Positions 1 through 12,062 of a stretch of DNA of 64,000 nucleotides are shown one piece after another. The stretch covers positions 47,083,969-47,147,968 of the forward strand of contig NC_052505.1 of NCBI RefSeq assembly GCF_014356525.2. The letters run 5' to 3'. The position numbers and the translations under genes were made by a program. Origin of the DNA: Nilaparvata lugens (Eukaryota; Arthropoda; Insecta; Hemiptera; Delphacidae). Within the stretch, counting starts at the first letter, position 1. The number at the start of each line of letters is the position of its first letter. The notes under the pieces were generated by a model that was given only the letters and a program-made list of their open reading frames with translations, was not told the origin of the DNA and did not search any database.

Positions 1-884
1 CTTGTAGTACTATTCAGTACAAATGAGTACTAGAAGATTGGAACGCTGACAATCAGTTGACATCAAATTCCTTTTTTTTCATATTCAATGATTTCTTAGC
101 TTCTAGTTTATCCACTAGTATTTCCATGAACCAACATTCTAGAGTGGAAAAAATGAATCGTTGAAGGAGTCACTTTAACTGTATTAGTGGTGAGTGCACT
201 CAGAGAGCGATCAGTTTTGTTTTGTGTTCTTCGAAACAGAAGTTTATCATTGAATTAGTACGAGATACACTCTCATTATATAATTAAATTGATTACATTA
301 CCTGGAGCCTACAAGTATTATTGTCTTATTAAAATATTCGGAGCAGGGAAAAGAAGGTGAGTGTTCAACACATCATAATATGCATACCTAGAGGGATTTC
401 CTCTTTGAAAGCACTACATCGACTAAGTCCGATTGTCAACTAGGCAACCGCGATTCTATGATCCTATGACCTAGTTCATCACTCCAATTGGCTGAACTGG
501 TTGTCCATCTCCCTCCATCTCTCTATGCTTCATATCCCTTCTAGCCGGAGGCTGTTTCAATAATTATTCTATCTGATAGTATCTTGTATTGCTTGGATCT
601 AATTTGATTTCTTCATATTGCTTGTACCTCTGAGCCTTTAATATATTCACGTCCCTCCAGGTTTCTTTCAAAATACATGGAGAGTTGTTTAAGGTGTAGG
701 GCCCACCTGGAAATCCATATGAGATGAAGCGCTCTATCTCGTCTCAAGTTGTAGAGCACAGAATCACGCCCAGAGGGATTTGCATTATACATTTGAATCG
801 TGACAATAGAAGGATATTGTTGATTAAAAACAAGAGATTCATCAAAATTATTTTTTCATTGGAATTATTTTTTTGAAACGTTCT
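1..884. other. AT-rich sequence, nothing recognised
   Basis: No open frame, splice-flanked exon or repeat could be supported. The 11-bp motif at 885-895 that follows is the left target duplication of the LINE insertion. Confidence 0.5.
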
Positions 885-895
885 AACTCAGTACT

Positions 896-2372
896 AAGAG
901 ATAACTCAATACTAAGTAGTAAGAGATCATCAAGCTCTTTGATGAAGATGTAATTGATATTCTTGTGAACCTCTTTAATAATTATATTTATGAGAAGGGA
1001 GAAATCCCCTCACAATGGTTGATCTCCACTTTTGTACTCATTCCTAAGAAACCTAACCCAAGGGAGTGAACTGATTATAGATCTATTGCACTTATGAGCC
1101 ATACCCTAGAGTTGTTTCTAAAAATTATACACGAAAGAATATATAGAAAACTTGAGGAAGGGATAAGCAATACCCAATTTGGGTTTCGAGAAGGGCTCGG
1201 AACAAGAGAGGCTCTCTTTGGGGTTAATGTGCTTTTCCAGAGATGCCTAGACATGAATCAAGACGTTTATGCCTGTTTCATAGATTTTGGAAAGGCATTT
1301 GACAAGGTAAGGCATGGAGTGATGTACAGGTTGCTCGACAACAAGGGCATTGATGCGGGCGATATAAAAATAATCAGCAATCTTTATTGGGGTCAGAAGG
1401 CGGCTGCAAGAATAGAGAATCGATTGACCGAGGAAATCGAGATCCGCCGAGGGGTAAGACAGGGCTGTATTTTGTCTCCACTCCTTTTTAATGTCTACAG
1501 CCAAGCTATCTTCAATGAAGTCTTGGAGGAGGAGTTTGCGGGCATAATAATAAATGGAGAAGCCATAAATAATATAGGGTATGCTGATGACACTGTCTTG
1601 TTGACAAGCAATATGGAGGATATGCAAAGATTGATCCAAAAATTGCATGACATGTATGGTGAATTTGGTTTGAAATTGAATCTAAAGAAAACCAAATTAA
1701 TGGTGGTCAGGAAAGCCTTAAATAGACAAATTCAGACAAACCTAATGGTGGACGGTACAGCCATAGAGAGGGTCCATAAGTATCTGTATAAGTATAAGTA
1801 TCTGGGGACGTGGGTAGAGGAAAGTGGGGATTCGACGGGAGAGATAAGAAAAAGGATTGAGATGGCCAGATTGACATTTGTAAAAATGAAAAAATTGTTC
1901 ATGAGCCCGGAGATAAATATAGAATTGAAAATGAGGATGTCACGTGTTTTCCACTCTCTTGTATGGGATGGAATCATGGACCCTCAAAAAGAGCCATATG
2001 AATTAGTTGGAAGCCTTTGAGATGTGGTGCTACCGCAGGATGTGGCGGATACTGTGGACGGATAGAGTCACCAACATGGAAGTCCTAGGGAAAATAAAGA
2101 AACAATGTGAAATTGTTTACACCATAAAAAAGAGAAAACTCCTGTATCTTGGACATCTAATGAGAAGCCACAAATATATAACCCTGCAGAATATAGTTCA
2201 AGGAAAAATCAGCGGAAAAAGGAGTGTTGGAAGGCGACGTGTTTCCTGGCTTAACAATTTGAGGGATTGGTTTGACTGCAGCAGCAAAGACTTGTTTCGA
2301 GCGGCAGTGAATAAGATCCGGATTGCTGTGCTGATAGCGAACCTCCGATAGGAGACGCACTAATAGAAGAAG
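896..2372 (+). mobile_element. 5'-truncated LINE (non-LTR retrotransposon) with 11-bp target duplication
   Basis: The insert carries reverse-transcriptase coding sequence from about 930 and ends in a short agaagaag tail. It is flanked by AACTCAGTACT at 885-895 and 2373-2383, an exact 11-bp direct repeat that fits target-primed reverse transcription. The 5' part (endonuclease and promoter) is missing, as is common for LINEs. A similar motif with one change occurs just inside the left end (about 904), so the left boundary has some uncertainty. Confidence 0.75.
930..2351 (+). pseudogene. LINE reverse transcriptase remnant
   Basis: The largest open part (1094-2020) encodes RT palm motifs in order: FGKAFDKVRHG, then RRGVRQGCILSPLLFN, then the catalytic YADDTVLL at about residues 164-171, followed by thumb sequence KTKLMVV. 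The same frame extends upstream to about 930 (GEIPSQW, then TDYRSIA), interrupted by a TGA at 1067-1069. Near 1970-2010 there is a frame change with loss of the usual LLYG-type segment. A second frame (2007-2351) then carries the C-terminal part with FEMWCYRRM, YLGHLMR and VGRRRVSWLNNLRDW. With a stop, a frameshift and a small deletion it cannot encode an active enzyme. Clade was not assigned; an RTE-like endonuclease/RT type is possible. Confidence 0.9.
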
Positions 2373-2383
2373 AACTCAGTACT

Positions 2384-2710
2384 CATTGATGATAAAGAGC
2401 TGCAAATGATATCAAATTTCAAAATCTAAAAAATCAAGAAGAAGTTTTCTGTTCAAGGAATTATCTCGGCGAAAAGAGCTGAAAACTGGAACCTGAACCG
2501 AGAATAGGAGGTCTTTGGGTCATCTTGTATCTAGCACAAAGGAATTTGGCATGAGAATATTGGTTCTGGACTTCTCTTATAATATAATATAATACATATT
2601 ATGTAACCAAACAATAATATATTGGGAAATCAGAGCTATAATTGCAAGTACATCCTCCCTTTAATGTTTATATTGATTGGACTAATATAATAGCTATTTA
2701 TGTATTAAGA
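2384..2710. other. Short AT-rich spacer, nothing recognised
   Basis: Contains TAATA-type low-complexity sequence near 2578-2600; no gene seen. Confidence 0.4.
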
Positions 2711-2713
2711 GCT

Positions 2714-2802
2714 TAATGCGCGACTTTATCGCTCGCGCAAAACAGTTATCATGCGACGCGAAGTGGAGCGTGATAATTTTGCAAGAGTGATAAAGAAGCA
2801 TT
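2714..2802. repeat. Imperfect hairpin rich in GCG motifs
   Basis: The left arm (about 2714-2755) and right arm (about 2766-2802) pair in inverted orientation around TTATCGCTC/GAGTGATAA and TTATCATGCG/AGCGTGATAA. The block directly precedes the MITE at 2822 and may belong to it or be a separate small foldback element. Confidence 0.6.
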
Positions 2803-2821
2803 ACGCGAGAATTACATACAA

Positions 2822-3114
2822 AATTTTTTCTACAACTGCCCAAACCTCTTAAATTACTTATATCGGCGGAGTTACAATTACCGACTTTTTAAGTTAAGAT
2901 CTGACTTTTTGGCGAGCTGCTTACAATCAGCTGATTAGGGAGCATAAATAAACTCTTCTGCACATGCGCGAATGATTTGGGAGCGTAAAGTAAATCTACT
3001 GCGCATGCGCGGATGGTTAGCAAGCAAAAAAGGAGATTCTCCTCAGAAATAAGCTGTTTTACGAGGAGAATTGAGTGTGTAAATTCTTTCTTTACGCGCA
3101 GTTGTAGAAAAAAA
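2822..3114. mobile_element. MITE-like element with TTTTTCTACAACTGC ends
   Basis: The left end at 2826-2840 (TTTTTCTACAACTGC) is matched in inverted orientation at 3098-3112. The ~290-bp interior has no coding capacity. It contains a partly repeated segment with GCGCATGCGC at 3001-3010 and a related CACATGCGCG near 2961-2970. No target duplication was recognised. Confidence 0.6.
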
Positions 3115-3685
3115 TAATTATGTATTGGGAACCAGGAGCTAGTTGAAAAAATATCATAATTCCATTCCAGGTGAATTCTTCCATCCACTTATTGATTAAT
3201 TCGTGCAATGATAGAATGGAGTTGCATTTTACCATCAAAATTAAGCACTATACAAAAATGTAGGAGTTACATTGTTGTGCATTATAAACTGATTTTGATA
3301 ATCAAGTAGGCCTACTGTAGAGTGTTATAGTGAGATTTGGTTATGAGTCATCACTCGACGACTACTGAATACTTTTGGCTCTGATGGGAGTGATCACGGC
3401 AGCCTGCGAAAATGTGAATATTCCTGAAACCTACAAAGTATTCTTTCACAGTCGTCGAATCAATACGCATTAAACGAAAAACCACTTCAACTCTTTATTC
3501 ATTCAATTCACTATTGTATAAAAAGCATGATGAAAGCTCAATATGCGGGAATTAATTTTGTTGTAACATTTATCATTTTGATAATGAATTAATTCATATG
3601 AACTCAATTAACGTATGGGGAATTCTAGAGGATAGTTACAGTTACATAGGAGTCTCCCCTTCTAATGTTATTCATTTTTGCGCAG
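3115..3685. other. AT-rich sequence before the first visible dpr exon
   Basis: No upstream dpr exon (first Ig cysteine strand) was identified. The stretch ends in a plausible acceptor (ttcatttttgcgcag). Confidence 0.45.
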
Positions 3686-3847
3686 ATTTCATGGGTGAGA
3701 AGGCGAGACTGGCACATTTTGACGTCAGGCATGTTCACCTACACAAACGACGAACGCTTCCAAGTGCTGCATGCTGAGGGCTCGGATGACTGGACTCTTC
3801 AGATCAAATACGTCCAGAAAAGAGATAACGGAACTTACGAGTGCCAG
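3686..3847 (+). CDS. dpr12: dpr-family Ig protein, exon encoding the C-terminal part of Ig domain 1
   Basis: This is a 54-codon internal exon, opened by a cgcag acceptor and closed by a CAG/gtgaga donor, with both ends in phase 0. The translation starts ISWVRRRDWHILTSG, continues TYTNDERFQVLH, has WTLQIKYVQKRD and ends DNGTYECQ. That is the C'-to-F strand half of a V-type Ig domain, including the D-x-G-x-Y-x-C motif with the second disulphide cysteine; NGT is a possible glycosylation site. Dpr proteins are neuronal surface receptors that bind DIP partners during synaptic matching. The RRRDWHIL plus YTNDERF combination is closest to dpr12 as I remember it, so the paralogue is a recollection, not a search result. 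Reading on past 3847 in this frame gives unrelated sequence and a stop, so the donor is needed. The exon with the first Ig cysteine was not found in the 3.7 kb upstream. Confidence 0.88.
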
Positions 3848-4859
3848 GTGAGAGCGCAACACACACATAACATTCATATCACGTTACTGCACCAATATAC
3901 CAGTACATCATCCTTCCTATCCATTGATTCAAGCTCTGCATTGATGTCGAACTGAAAGCTTATGTTACAATGATCACAACTAATTTTCTCTACGGATCTT
4001 TCTATTTGTATGTAAAAAAGCATACAACCGGAAAGTACAGAATTTATATTGTTATAATAGGAACATGGATTTTGAATATTCTCCCCAAATATAACAGAGG
4101 CGCTGTGAGTAAGATCTAAAACATAGGAACATGATCAATTTCCTTGAATTCAACAGAGTAGCTAAGAGATTTTTATTATGATTTATAGAGATTTATACAT
4201 TATGATAAATATGTATTGTATGCTGGTATGATATTTAATACTTAATACTGGATACTACGCATTTATGGAATGGAGAAAACTTGTACATAGGAGTATAGAA
4301 TGAATGATCTAGTATAGTTTTGTCTATAATTATTACAAGTAGTTACTAAAACTTGCTCAGCACTGATGATTGAATGACATACATGGATTTGTTCTCATGA
4401 TTTCTGATTGTTCGAGTTCATGCTGGTTATTCATCGTACATCAAAATAGTTCAAAACTGAACTATAACATAACGTAACTGAGGGGAATAGATTGTAATGT
4501 GGTAGAACGTTCAACTACACTTCAAATCTGGCGCTGGTAAGTTTAGATGCAGTTCTGGTAGACAGAAACTGAAGATGAAAACAAATGAATGAATGATTCA
4601 ATTGGGAAGTGGTTAAAGTGATGCAAGTACAGATCAATGAATGAAGCATTCCTTATGAATGACATAAATATTCGCCATTCGACCAATGCTGACAGTTCCT
4701 AGTAAATCTCACAATAGTTACGTAGATATATATATAAGTGGTTTGTTGTATCATCAAGTAAGTAAATATTTCTTTGAACTTTGTTGTATATACAGTAAAT
4801 ACATTATAGCTAGTGAGAAAAAATAGACGCAGCATCTCAATATCAGAGAACCCCGATTT

Positions 4860-5220
4860 CATTAGAGCAGGTAATATACACGCACGCAGCTGAGTGAAGC
4901 CTCCATCTGCCGGTAAGAAAACTCCCTCACCCCTCCACCACTACTCGTCTACGACCTCATATTTTATTTATTGTAGCAGGATGCAAATACCGAAGCGTGG
5001 ATTACCAGCTCATGCCTCGCGCTCCTCTGTTCAGTGAGCGGCGCGAACTTCAAATCGACACTTTTAATATTTTACGAGCTGCTTGAACTACCATCACAGA
5101 CGCGCTCAAGATTTACGACACTCTCAACGAATTGCAAGCTTGCAAACATCGGCGGCAGCCGCTCAACACACTCATCTCCCATCTCACTCTTAAAAGTAAA
5201 CTTGCAAAGTTGGTAAGTTG
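4860..5220 (+). other. GC-richer island in dpr intron 1, unassigned
   Basis: This ~350-bp stretch is clearly richer in GC and CpG than its surroundings and contains a 60-codon open frame (5034-5216) ending next to a GGTAAGT donor-like motif. No family could be recognised from the translation, and no homologous dpr exon is expected here. It could be a regulatory block, an alternative exon or a degraded repeat. Confidence 0.3.
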
Positions 5221-5339
5221 TGCCCGAATGAGATAGTAAACGGAATTCAGTCCTGCTTCACCCAAACTTACTTGGACCATGTTTGAGTTGGTTGAAGGTG
5301 CCTTCCCGAATAGCTTTCAGACGGTTCCATTAAATAATT

Positions 5340-6312
5340 ATGCAATACAACTCAGACTATTGCATTGCAGCACTATTGCCTTAATTGAGTGGTGAACACA
5401 TTTCAGACGTAGATGGATTGCTGGTTGTGTGGGTTGAACTAGAGGGAGAATGATAAATAATTTTAGTGAAACAAGTTTATTGAAAGTGATGGGTCCACAA
5501 GTGAATCACACAATAAAAGCTATTTGTGAACTTCAAGATTATTGGATAAATGATAAATTATTGATTTCATACGTTCCTCTACAATTGCATTCTGGCAAAG
5601 ACCAATACTTCGAACATTGTTGGTAGTGATCTGTATTCCAGTATTACTGATATTTTTGAAAGCTTGATAATTGAGAACTCAAGATATAATAAAGTTCAAA
5701 TAAATAAATGTAAACTGCTGCCCTTGCGAATGATTATATATTGACAAATCTTTCCCAGAAAACCATTGTGATTCATTTATCATTCACGATCAATGCAGAA
5801 GAGCTTGAATGATTTCACAGTATTACAGATTATATGAATCTGTAGTCCTGTATCGTGGATACATACAATTACTTGGTCGATTCAAGTTTATTCATACATT
5901 CCAGAATTCAGTAATGCGAGTGAGTGAGGATATTGATATATTCGGTGGATGAATTCTAGTTGATTCGAACGATTTCTCATTAACAATAGCATTCATTACG
6001 CTGGAACTGAATTAACAAACAATTTTAACTAACAACAAAAATGACTCTCTCCTTAATTCCATACTGCACACCAAAAATATGAATCTACTTGTTATTTGAT
6101 AACATTCTATCTAATAAAAGGCAAGTCAATGAATAATAATTGATCATTTACACTTTCCTACATTAATGATTTGCTTATTTCGAGCCAATATTGCGTCTTA
6201 ATGTCAGTAAGTTACTAATGGACATCTCATAAGCTGATCACAATTTGTATACAATACATACAAGTAGTATACAATACAACTCAGACTATCGCATTGCCGC
6301 CCTATTGCCTGT
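5340..6312. repeat. Dispersed short duplicate (CAATACAACTCAGACTAT motif)
   Basis: A ~40-bp motif containing CAATACAACTCAGACTAT followed by GCATTGC and CCTATTGCCT-like sequence occurs at 5341-5382 and again at about 6263-6312 in the same orientation. The intervening sequence (5383-6262) is AT-rich with nothing recognised. Confidence 0.5.
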
Positions 6313-6339
6313 GTGTTGAGCCTGTTTATAACTAAAGCT

Positions 6340-7250
6340 TCTAACTCTGTGGACCATCCTTCTGCACAGATTCTGGAAGTGGGCTGGAATAAGAGATATT
6401 GCTGTAAACTGGTTCAGAAACTCCTTGGTAGACTGAAGTCAATGTTCGGGTTAAGAATGTTCTGAGCTCTTACTCGACATTCTCATGTGGGATTCTCCTA
6501 GAGTTCAGTTTTGGGACCAATTCTATTCCTAGAGTATATAAATACATTATGCTCGAGTAATTTGAATGAGATAGTAACTTGTTTTGTGGATGATACGGTT
6601 CTTTTGTATTGTGGAATGAAATTGATATATTGCAACCCAGAGCCCATCATCCTACTGGTTTCCTTACTATTCAAATGTAATGTCTGCTTATCAAACCATA
6701 ATAATACATGTAAGCTATTTCTTGTGTAAAGATAGATCAGGTGCGGGATATCAAGTATCAAGTATCTATTCATGATAAATGCAATTGGAAGGTTCACATA
6801 CAATCGCCGAAGAAGCACCTGAATATGATGCTTTGTAAATTCAATTATTGGAATTCATTTGCCCTAGTAATATTCTAAGATCATTATATTTCGCTATTGC
6901 CAATAGCAAGCCACAATATAGGCTCAGCTGTTGCGGGGTAGGGGGTATATACTGTATAAATCAAATTTTAAACGCTTTACTTTTTGCACAAAAAATACTG
7001 ATAGGAGTGATGGTATATTACATAAAAGAGAGGAGAGCTGATCATTCCCTCTCTTACAGGCCTTGGATACATTGCCTTGAAAGCTTTCATATATTTTCCG
7101 GGGTTTGAGAATATTCTATTTAATTCTCCATTTTTTTGGGGAGAAAATACTGAATGAAGTTCACTGTGAGAAAAACAGAGATATTTACAATCCTTCAAAT
7201 TAGCTGGTGGTTGAATCGAGACTGGCAGTCTTTTTTGACTTTTTAAGGGA
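6340..7250 (+). pseudogene. CR1/Jockey-like LINE reverse transcriptase relic
   Basis: Around 6490-6610, one frame reads LGPILFLEYINTLC and then FVDDTVLLY, corresponding to the conserved GSVLGPxLFLIYIND and FADDT motifs of CR1/Jockey-type reverse transcriptases. From about 6890 to 7190 other frames give QKI-LRVM-like, ADHSLSYR, LESFHIF and NSPFF-like pieces that match the C-terminal part of such LINEs (QKKAIR, HCxPLF, LPSLYIF). Many stops and frame changes separate the pieces, so this is an old dead copy. The FADDT-type box is FVDD here. The ends of the insertion were not resolved. Confidence 0.7.
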
Positions 7251-7362
7251 AGAAAGAAAACTCACCTGTTAATTTCATTTCTGTTTGATTCAGCCGGTGG
7301 TCTTTTGGGGGGGGGGGCCCTCTGGCTAGACTAATAAGGTAAGCGAAGCGAGCCCGCTGGCT
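7251..7362 (+). mobile_element. Helitron-like 3' end (CTAG/T) after a G-run
   Basis: The sequence at about 7335-7361 reads AAGCGAAGCGAGCCCGCTGG followed by CTAGT. It resembles other ends in this window built as GCGAAGC...CGGG...GCTAGT. An 11-G homopolymer lies just upstream (about 7307-7317) and is a likely assembly weak point. The 5' end was not found. Confidence 0.35.
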
Positions 7363-9142
7363 AGTATTTCATGATCATAATGTTTATTCAAATTCCTCCA
7401 ATGTAGTAATGATACATTCCAATTACAATAGAGCTGAATCAATATCAACACAACTCAAAGTACCGTTTCAAATCAACGCATCGTAGAAAAACTGATAGTC
7501 TAATAGGTATACGTTTCACCAAATCCTCATCTATTACCCTCAGTTACATTCATGTTACGCTTGACGTAGGTTCGGGTATGTCATGATATTTTGGGTGTTG
7601 GGATGCTAATCCTCATGAACTGAGTCGTTAGCGCGGAAAGGTGGTGCATACCTGATGAGATTATCCTAATCAGGGGAGCACTGTGAACGCCCATCATTCC
7701 CGCTTTCTGGCTCATTCCAACTGGTATTTTCTCATCTCCTGTTCCTCAGTTACTCTCTGATTCATTTTCTGTTTGTTCATTATCAGCTCATTCTACTCAA
7801 TTTTCCAAGAATTTGAAAAAATAGCCACAAACTACCTTATTCCTGCTTCCCATGGTCTATTATTCAAAAGGTTGAATATGATGATGAATGTAGCAGTTGG
7901 ATGAAAAAGCTAAAAACGTATATCCTGTTAAATCCAGCTCCATGAATTATCTCCAACATAATCACTTGATATATGAAATCTTTCAGCTCGATAATTATCT
8001 CGTACCGTAGTTATTCAGTCTTGAACTCATGGACGGACAGAATTAGTTTATTGGGTGGAAATGCTAAGGAAATTTTGATCACAAGTAATGTATTTTATGA
8101 GAAAACAATAATATTATCTACTCTGAGAATGTCACCAGACTCAAGATCCAAAGTATTGTAACACATAGCACAACATTTTGTTGTTTGCAACTTTTTGTAA
8201 AACATTTGAGTATTTTACAAGTCATTGTTTGTAGAATCAACGATTCAAAATCGATCTTAAACCATTGTCGAACCAAGATTATACCACAGAATTAATATAG
8301 CAATTGATTATAGAAGATTTCTCTGGTTAAACATAAGAATTTCACATTAACGGTATCATTTTACCTAGACATGATATTAAACATATATAATTATATCTTC
8401 AATCATACATATCATTCAATTTGCCAACTCACAGCTCCAGATGGGCGGATTGATGTACAATCGAATGGAATGTAGCGGATAGATGCAGGTTTTAGATCAG
8501 GAAATTGTTATAAAATTATGAAGAGCGCCAGTGATATGTTATCACGAGAATAGTTTAGGAGAAATATTTAAACCTTTACCTCACAAAGAGGTAATTGTAG
8601 TGAATACTGTCTCACTTTTGATGATCCACATACTCCATCTATAACGCCAGGTAATGTTGGCTTGTAAAGCTTATTATTCAATTGCAGCTTCTTGATAGTA
8701 CCAAGTCAAGTGTAAAGTAAAGTAACGTAGCAAACTTGAAAGCCCCCTGGGAAATTCTCTTCTTCAGAGTAACAGCGACGATGCTATAAAAGAAGAAGAT
8801 TTTTCCGTGTAACAACTTTGAATGAGTAGAAGTGTGTGCCAGCTCTGGTTGATTCACTCACAGTTTACTACTCCTCGAACGATTTTTATTCACCAAAGAG
8901 AACATTCAAGTTGTTGGCTATAAAAGCTCGGGGATCAGTCTCGTTTACTCTACCGAATAGCGAATATCGCTCATGTGATTTACTGATTCTCAACCTCATT
9001 CATTACAGTGTTTCAAGCTTTGAAGAGGAGTAATCGACATGAAAGTCATGAGTTTCATGGATGGTTTTTCTTATTACCCGACAGATGACTAAATGTTCAA
9101 TTAATGATCTGTTGATCAATTTCTCTAGAAACAGATGAACTA
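7363..9142. other. Intronic AT-rich sequence, nothing recognised
   Basis: Only short chance open frames are present (largest ~65 codons). No repeat family, splice-flanked exon or RNA gene could be supported. Confidence 0.45.
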
Positions 9143-9224
9143 CCATCAGAGGAATTCATTTCAACATTCCAGTTGAAAGTAATCCATCAGAGGAATTTAT
9201 TTTAACATTCCAGTTGAAAGTAAT
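9143..9224. repeat. Two-copy 41-bp tandem duplication
   Basis: The unit beginning CCATCAGAGGAATT and ending in CAGTTGAAAGTAAT occurs at 9143-9183 and 9184-9224 with only a few substitutions. Confidence 0.85.
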
Positions 9225-9620
9225 ATTGAATAAGAATATGAATTTCAATACTGTTATCAATACTGCTTCGTCTCTCAACAGACTATTTTATGTTCATAAT
9301 ATTATCGATTCGCATAGTTGCGAATCTCATATCCAGTTTTTACAAGCAGCAATCACTTGAAAGGAATTGCACTATTCATTTAAGTATCCAGCAAATAATT
9401 TGAAATTATTCGGATTATTCTTCGACAACATTATCGCAGAATGAAGTTCAGTTAAACGATGATTTATTGTTAAAATAATAATATGATATGGTAGATCTTC
9501 TTACATAGTGTTGGGTCTGAATTTTTTATTGGAGATAAATCGTTTTATTGGCCTTCAAATTTTCGATCCTCAAAAATTTCAGATCAGCAAATATTCGATC
9601 AAGTTGAATTCGGAAATATC

Positions 9621-12051
9621 TTCTTCTTCTTCTTCTCTTTCTCTCCCCATTATGCCTTTACAGCGTTGGGGTAGCCTCGACCCAGTTCTTCCATACCCGT
9701 CTGTCCATCGCCATTCTTCTCATCTCCGGAACAGTCTTCCCTCTTCTCCTTCCAATCTCCTCAATTCAGTCCTCATATGAGTACCTCGGTCGTCCTACAG
9801 TTCTCCTTCCCTGCACTCTCACATTCACGAACTGTTTCGCTTTTCTACTGTCATCCATCCGCTGTATATGTTCATACCATTTAAGCTGCCTCATTTCTAT
9901 CATCTCACTTACATCTCTCATGCCAACTTCCTCTCTTATTCTGGTGTATCGTATTCTATCCCTTTTTGTCATCCCCAATGTTTTCCTATGACATTTAATT
10001 TCTACCGTTCTCATTTTATTTTCATGGCATGATCTCATGGGCCAGCTTTCACTCCCGTACAGTAAAATTGGCTCAATTATTGATCTGTATACCTGGTTCT
10101 TTATCCTCTTACTGATCTCTTTCTTACCAAATGAACAGTCTTTGACGGAATAGTAAGCCAGTGAACCTTTCCTTACCCTGTGCAGCACCTCAACATCTAT
10201 TTTTCTATCCTCAGAGAACCACACACCTAGATACTCATATTTCGACACCTGGTCAAGCACCTCTCCGTCAACCCTAATTTCCACATTTCCTCCTCCTACC
10301 TTTGAGACCACCATCACTTTGCTCTTCCTTACATTGAGAACCATTCCTTTTCCTTTCAGTTCATCTGACCATTCCGTCACAGCTTGCTGGAGTTTTTCTG
10401 AGGACTCAGAGATCAGGACAATATCGTCAGCATATAGGAGGGCTCTTGTACCAATTGGCCTCATATTCCAATATCCTACTACCATGTTCTGTGTCCTCCT
10501 CTTGCATATCTTGTGTATATCATCCATCACTAAGATGAATAGAAGAGGACTGAGGCTGTCTCCCTGTTTCACACCCTTATCCATTTGAAATTCTCTTGAT
10601 ACATCTCCTCCCCATTCGTACTTTGGCTGACATTCCTTCATTTACACTTCTGATGGCTTTCACAAGTTTGGAAGGTACTCTTCTATTACTCAACACCTTC
10701 CATATCCACTTCCTTGGAATTGTGTCGAATGCAGCCCTCAGATCCAGAAAAGTGAACATTCTTCCCTCTCTCAATGAATTTCGAGCATATATTTCGAAGT
10801 GACGAAATATGCTCCTGGGTCTGCCTACCTGATCTGAACGCCGCTTGTTCCTCTTCCATATCCTGTTCCACCATCCTGCGTAAGCGTTTCTCCAGAATGA
10901 CTGTGTAAAGCTTCATACCCAGCTGGGACAAACATACAGCTCTATAGTTTTCACAGTCTGAAGTGCAGCCTTTTTTTGTGGAGAGGTATGATAATGTTTT
11001 CCTTCCATTGTGACGGAACTCTTTCTTGATGCCATATTAAATTCAACAAAATCAGCAGTTTCCCTGTCAGTATATCCCCTCCCCATTTCATCAATTCTGG
11101 AGCAATCCCATCGCCCCATGCTGCCTTACCGACCTTCATATTCTTCAAAGATTCTCCAACCTCATCTCTGGTAATATCTGATGTAATCCCCTCAATTTCG
11201 TCTAGCATAGGCATATCTTCATTCTGATCATTTTCTTCATCCATATGCTCATTCTCCCGGAATTTAACTACATAGAATCTTCTCCATCTCTCCAGTACTT
11301 CATCCATCTGTGACACCAATCTTCCATCTCCATTCACTATTGTTCTTACATTCTTTCCAAACTTTCCTCTCAGGTGTTTTACTGTTTTCCAGAAGGCTCG
11401 GCCATTATCCTGTCCATGTTGGTCCTGTAGATCTCTACCAAAATCTTCCCATGCCTGTATCTTTGCCAATTTTACACTTCTATTAGCATCATTCCGTTTC
11501 TCCACATACGTTCTGAAATCTTCCTGCCTCTTAGAGATCATATTATATTTCTTTCATGCTTTCTTCTTCTCTTTAACCTTTCTCTTCACTTCTTCTAACC
11601 ACCACCTTGTCCTCTTTTTAAATTTTCCAACTTTCCTCTCACCACATACCTCCTTGGCAGCTCCAGTCACGGCTTCTTTCAAGTCACTCCATAATTTATC
11701 CACATCGGTGTATCTTTCTTCCTCGGTTTGCCAGTTCTCTATACGGGCTGAGATCTCTGTCTGGTACCTTTCTCTATTCTCCTTGGATCCTAATTCTTCG
11801 TGCTTGATTCTCATGTATGCCTTCTTCCTGCCGTCCTTTCTCTCTATAAAGCCTGTGTCTGCCACTAGAAGCCTATGATCAGTATCCAGCTTAGCTCCTC
11901 TGATCACCTTGACATCCCTCACAGCATACCTAAGATCTCCTTGATACAATATATGATCAATCATACTTTCTGCTTCTCGACCTTCTCCTACAAATGTGAT
12001 TTTATGAGTTTTTTTGTGTATGAACCAAGTATTTCCAATGAGAAGATTATG
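9621..12051 (-). mobile_element. 5'-truncated LINE with GAA tail and 11-bp target duplication
   Basis: This minus-strand LINE runs from an endonuclease fragment at the right to a (GAA)n tail at 9621-9640 (read as CTTCTTC on +). The exact 11-bp repeat TCGGAAATATC flanks it at 9610-9620 and 12052-12062. The coding frame opens right at the truncation point, with LLIGNTWF from the endonuclease domain near 12040, so the 5' end is clearly a truncation and not an unrecognised start. Confidence 0.85.
9640..12051 (-). pseudogene. LINE endonuclease / reverse transcriptase pseudogene
   Basis: Read on the minus strand: the endonuclease C-terminus near 12040-11880 (LLIGNTWF, ITFVGEG, IDHILYQGD and TDHRLLV, with the conserved DH pair). 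Then comes a linker (11541-10951, ending in APELMKWGG and PSQWKENIIIPL). RT fragments follow in several frames: LYTVILEKRLR and EEQAAFRSGR (10931-10790), FLDLRAAFDTIPRK (10760-10700), then KQGDSLSPLLF and the catalytic LLYADDIVLI (10641-10400). The C-terminal domain has LYGSESW, the histidine of WYEHIQRM and GRPR. The real C-terminus lies in another frame to about 9672. At least four frame breaks make it inactive. The copy still looks moderately young because long blocks stay open. Confidence 0.92.
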
Positions 12052-12062
12052 TCGGAAATATC

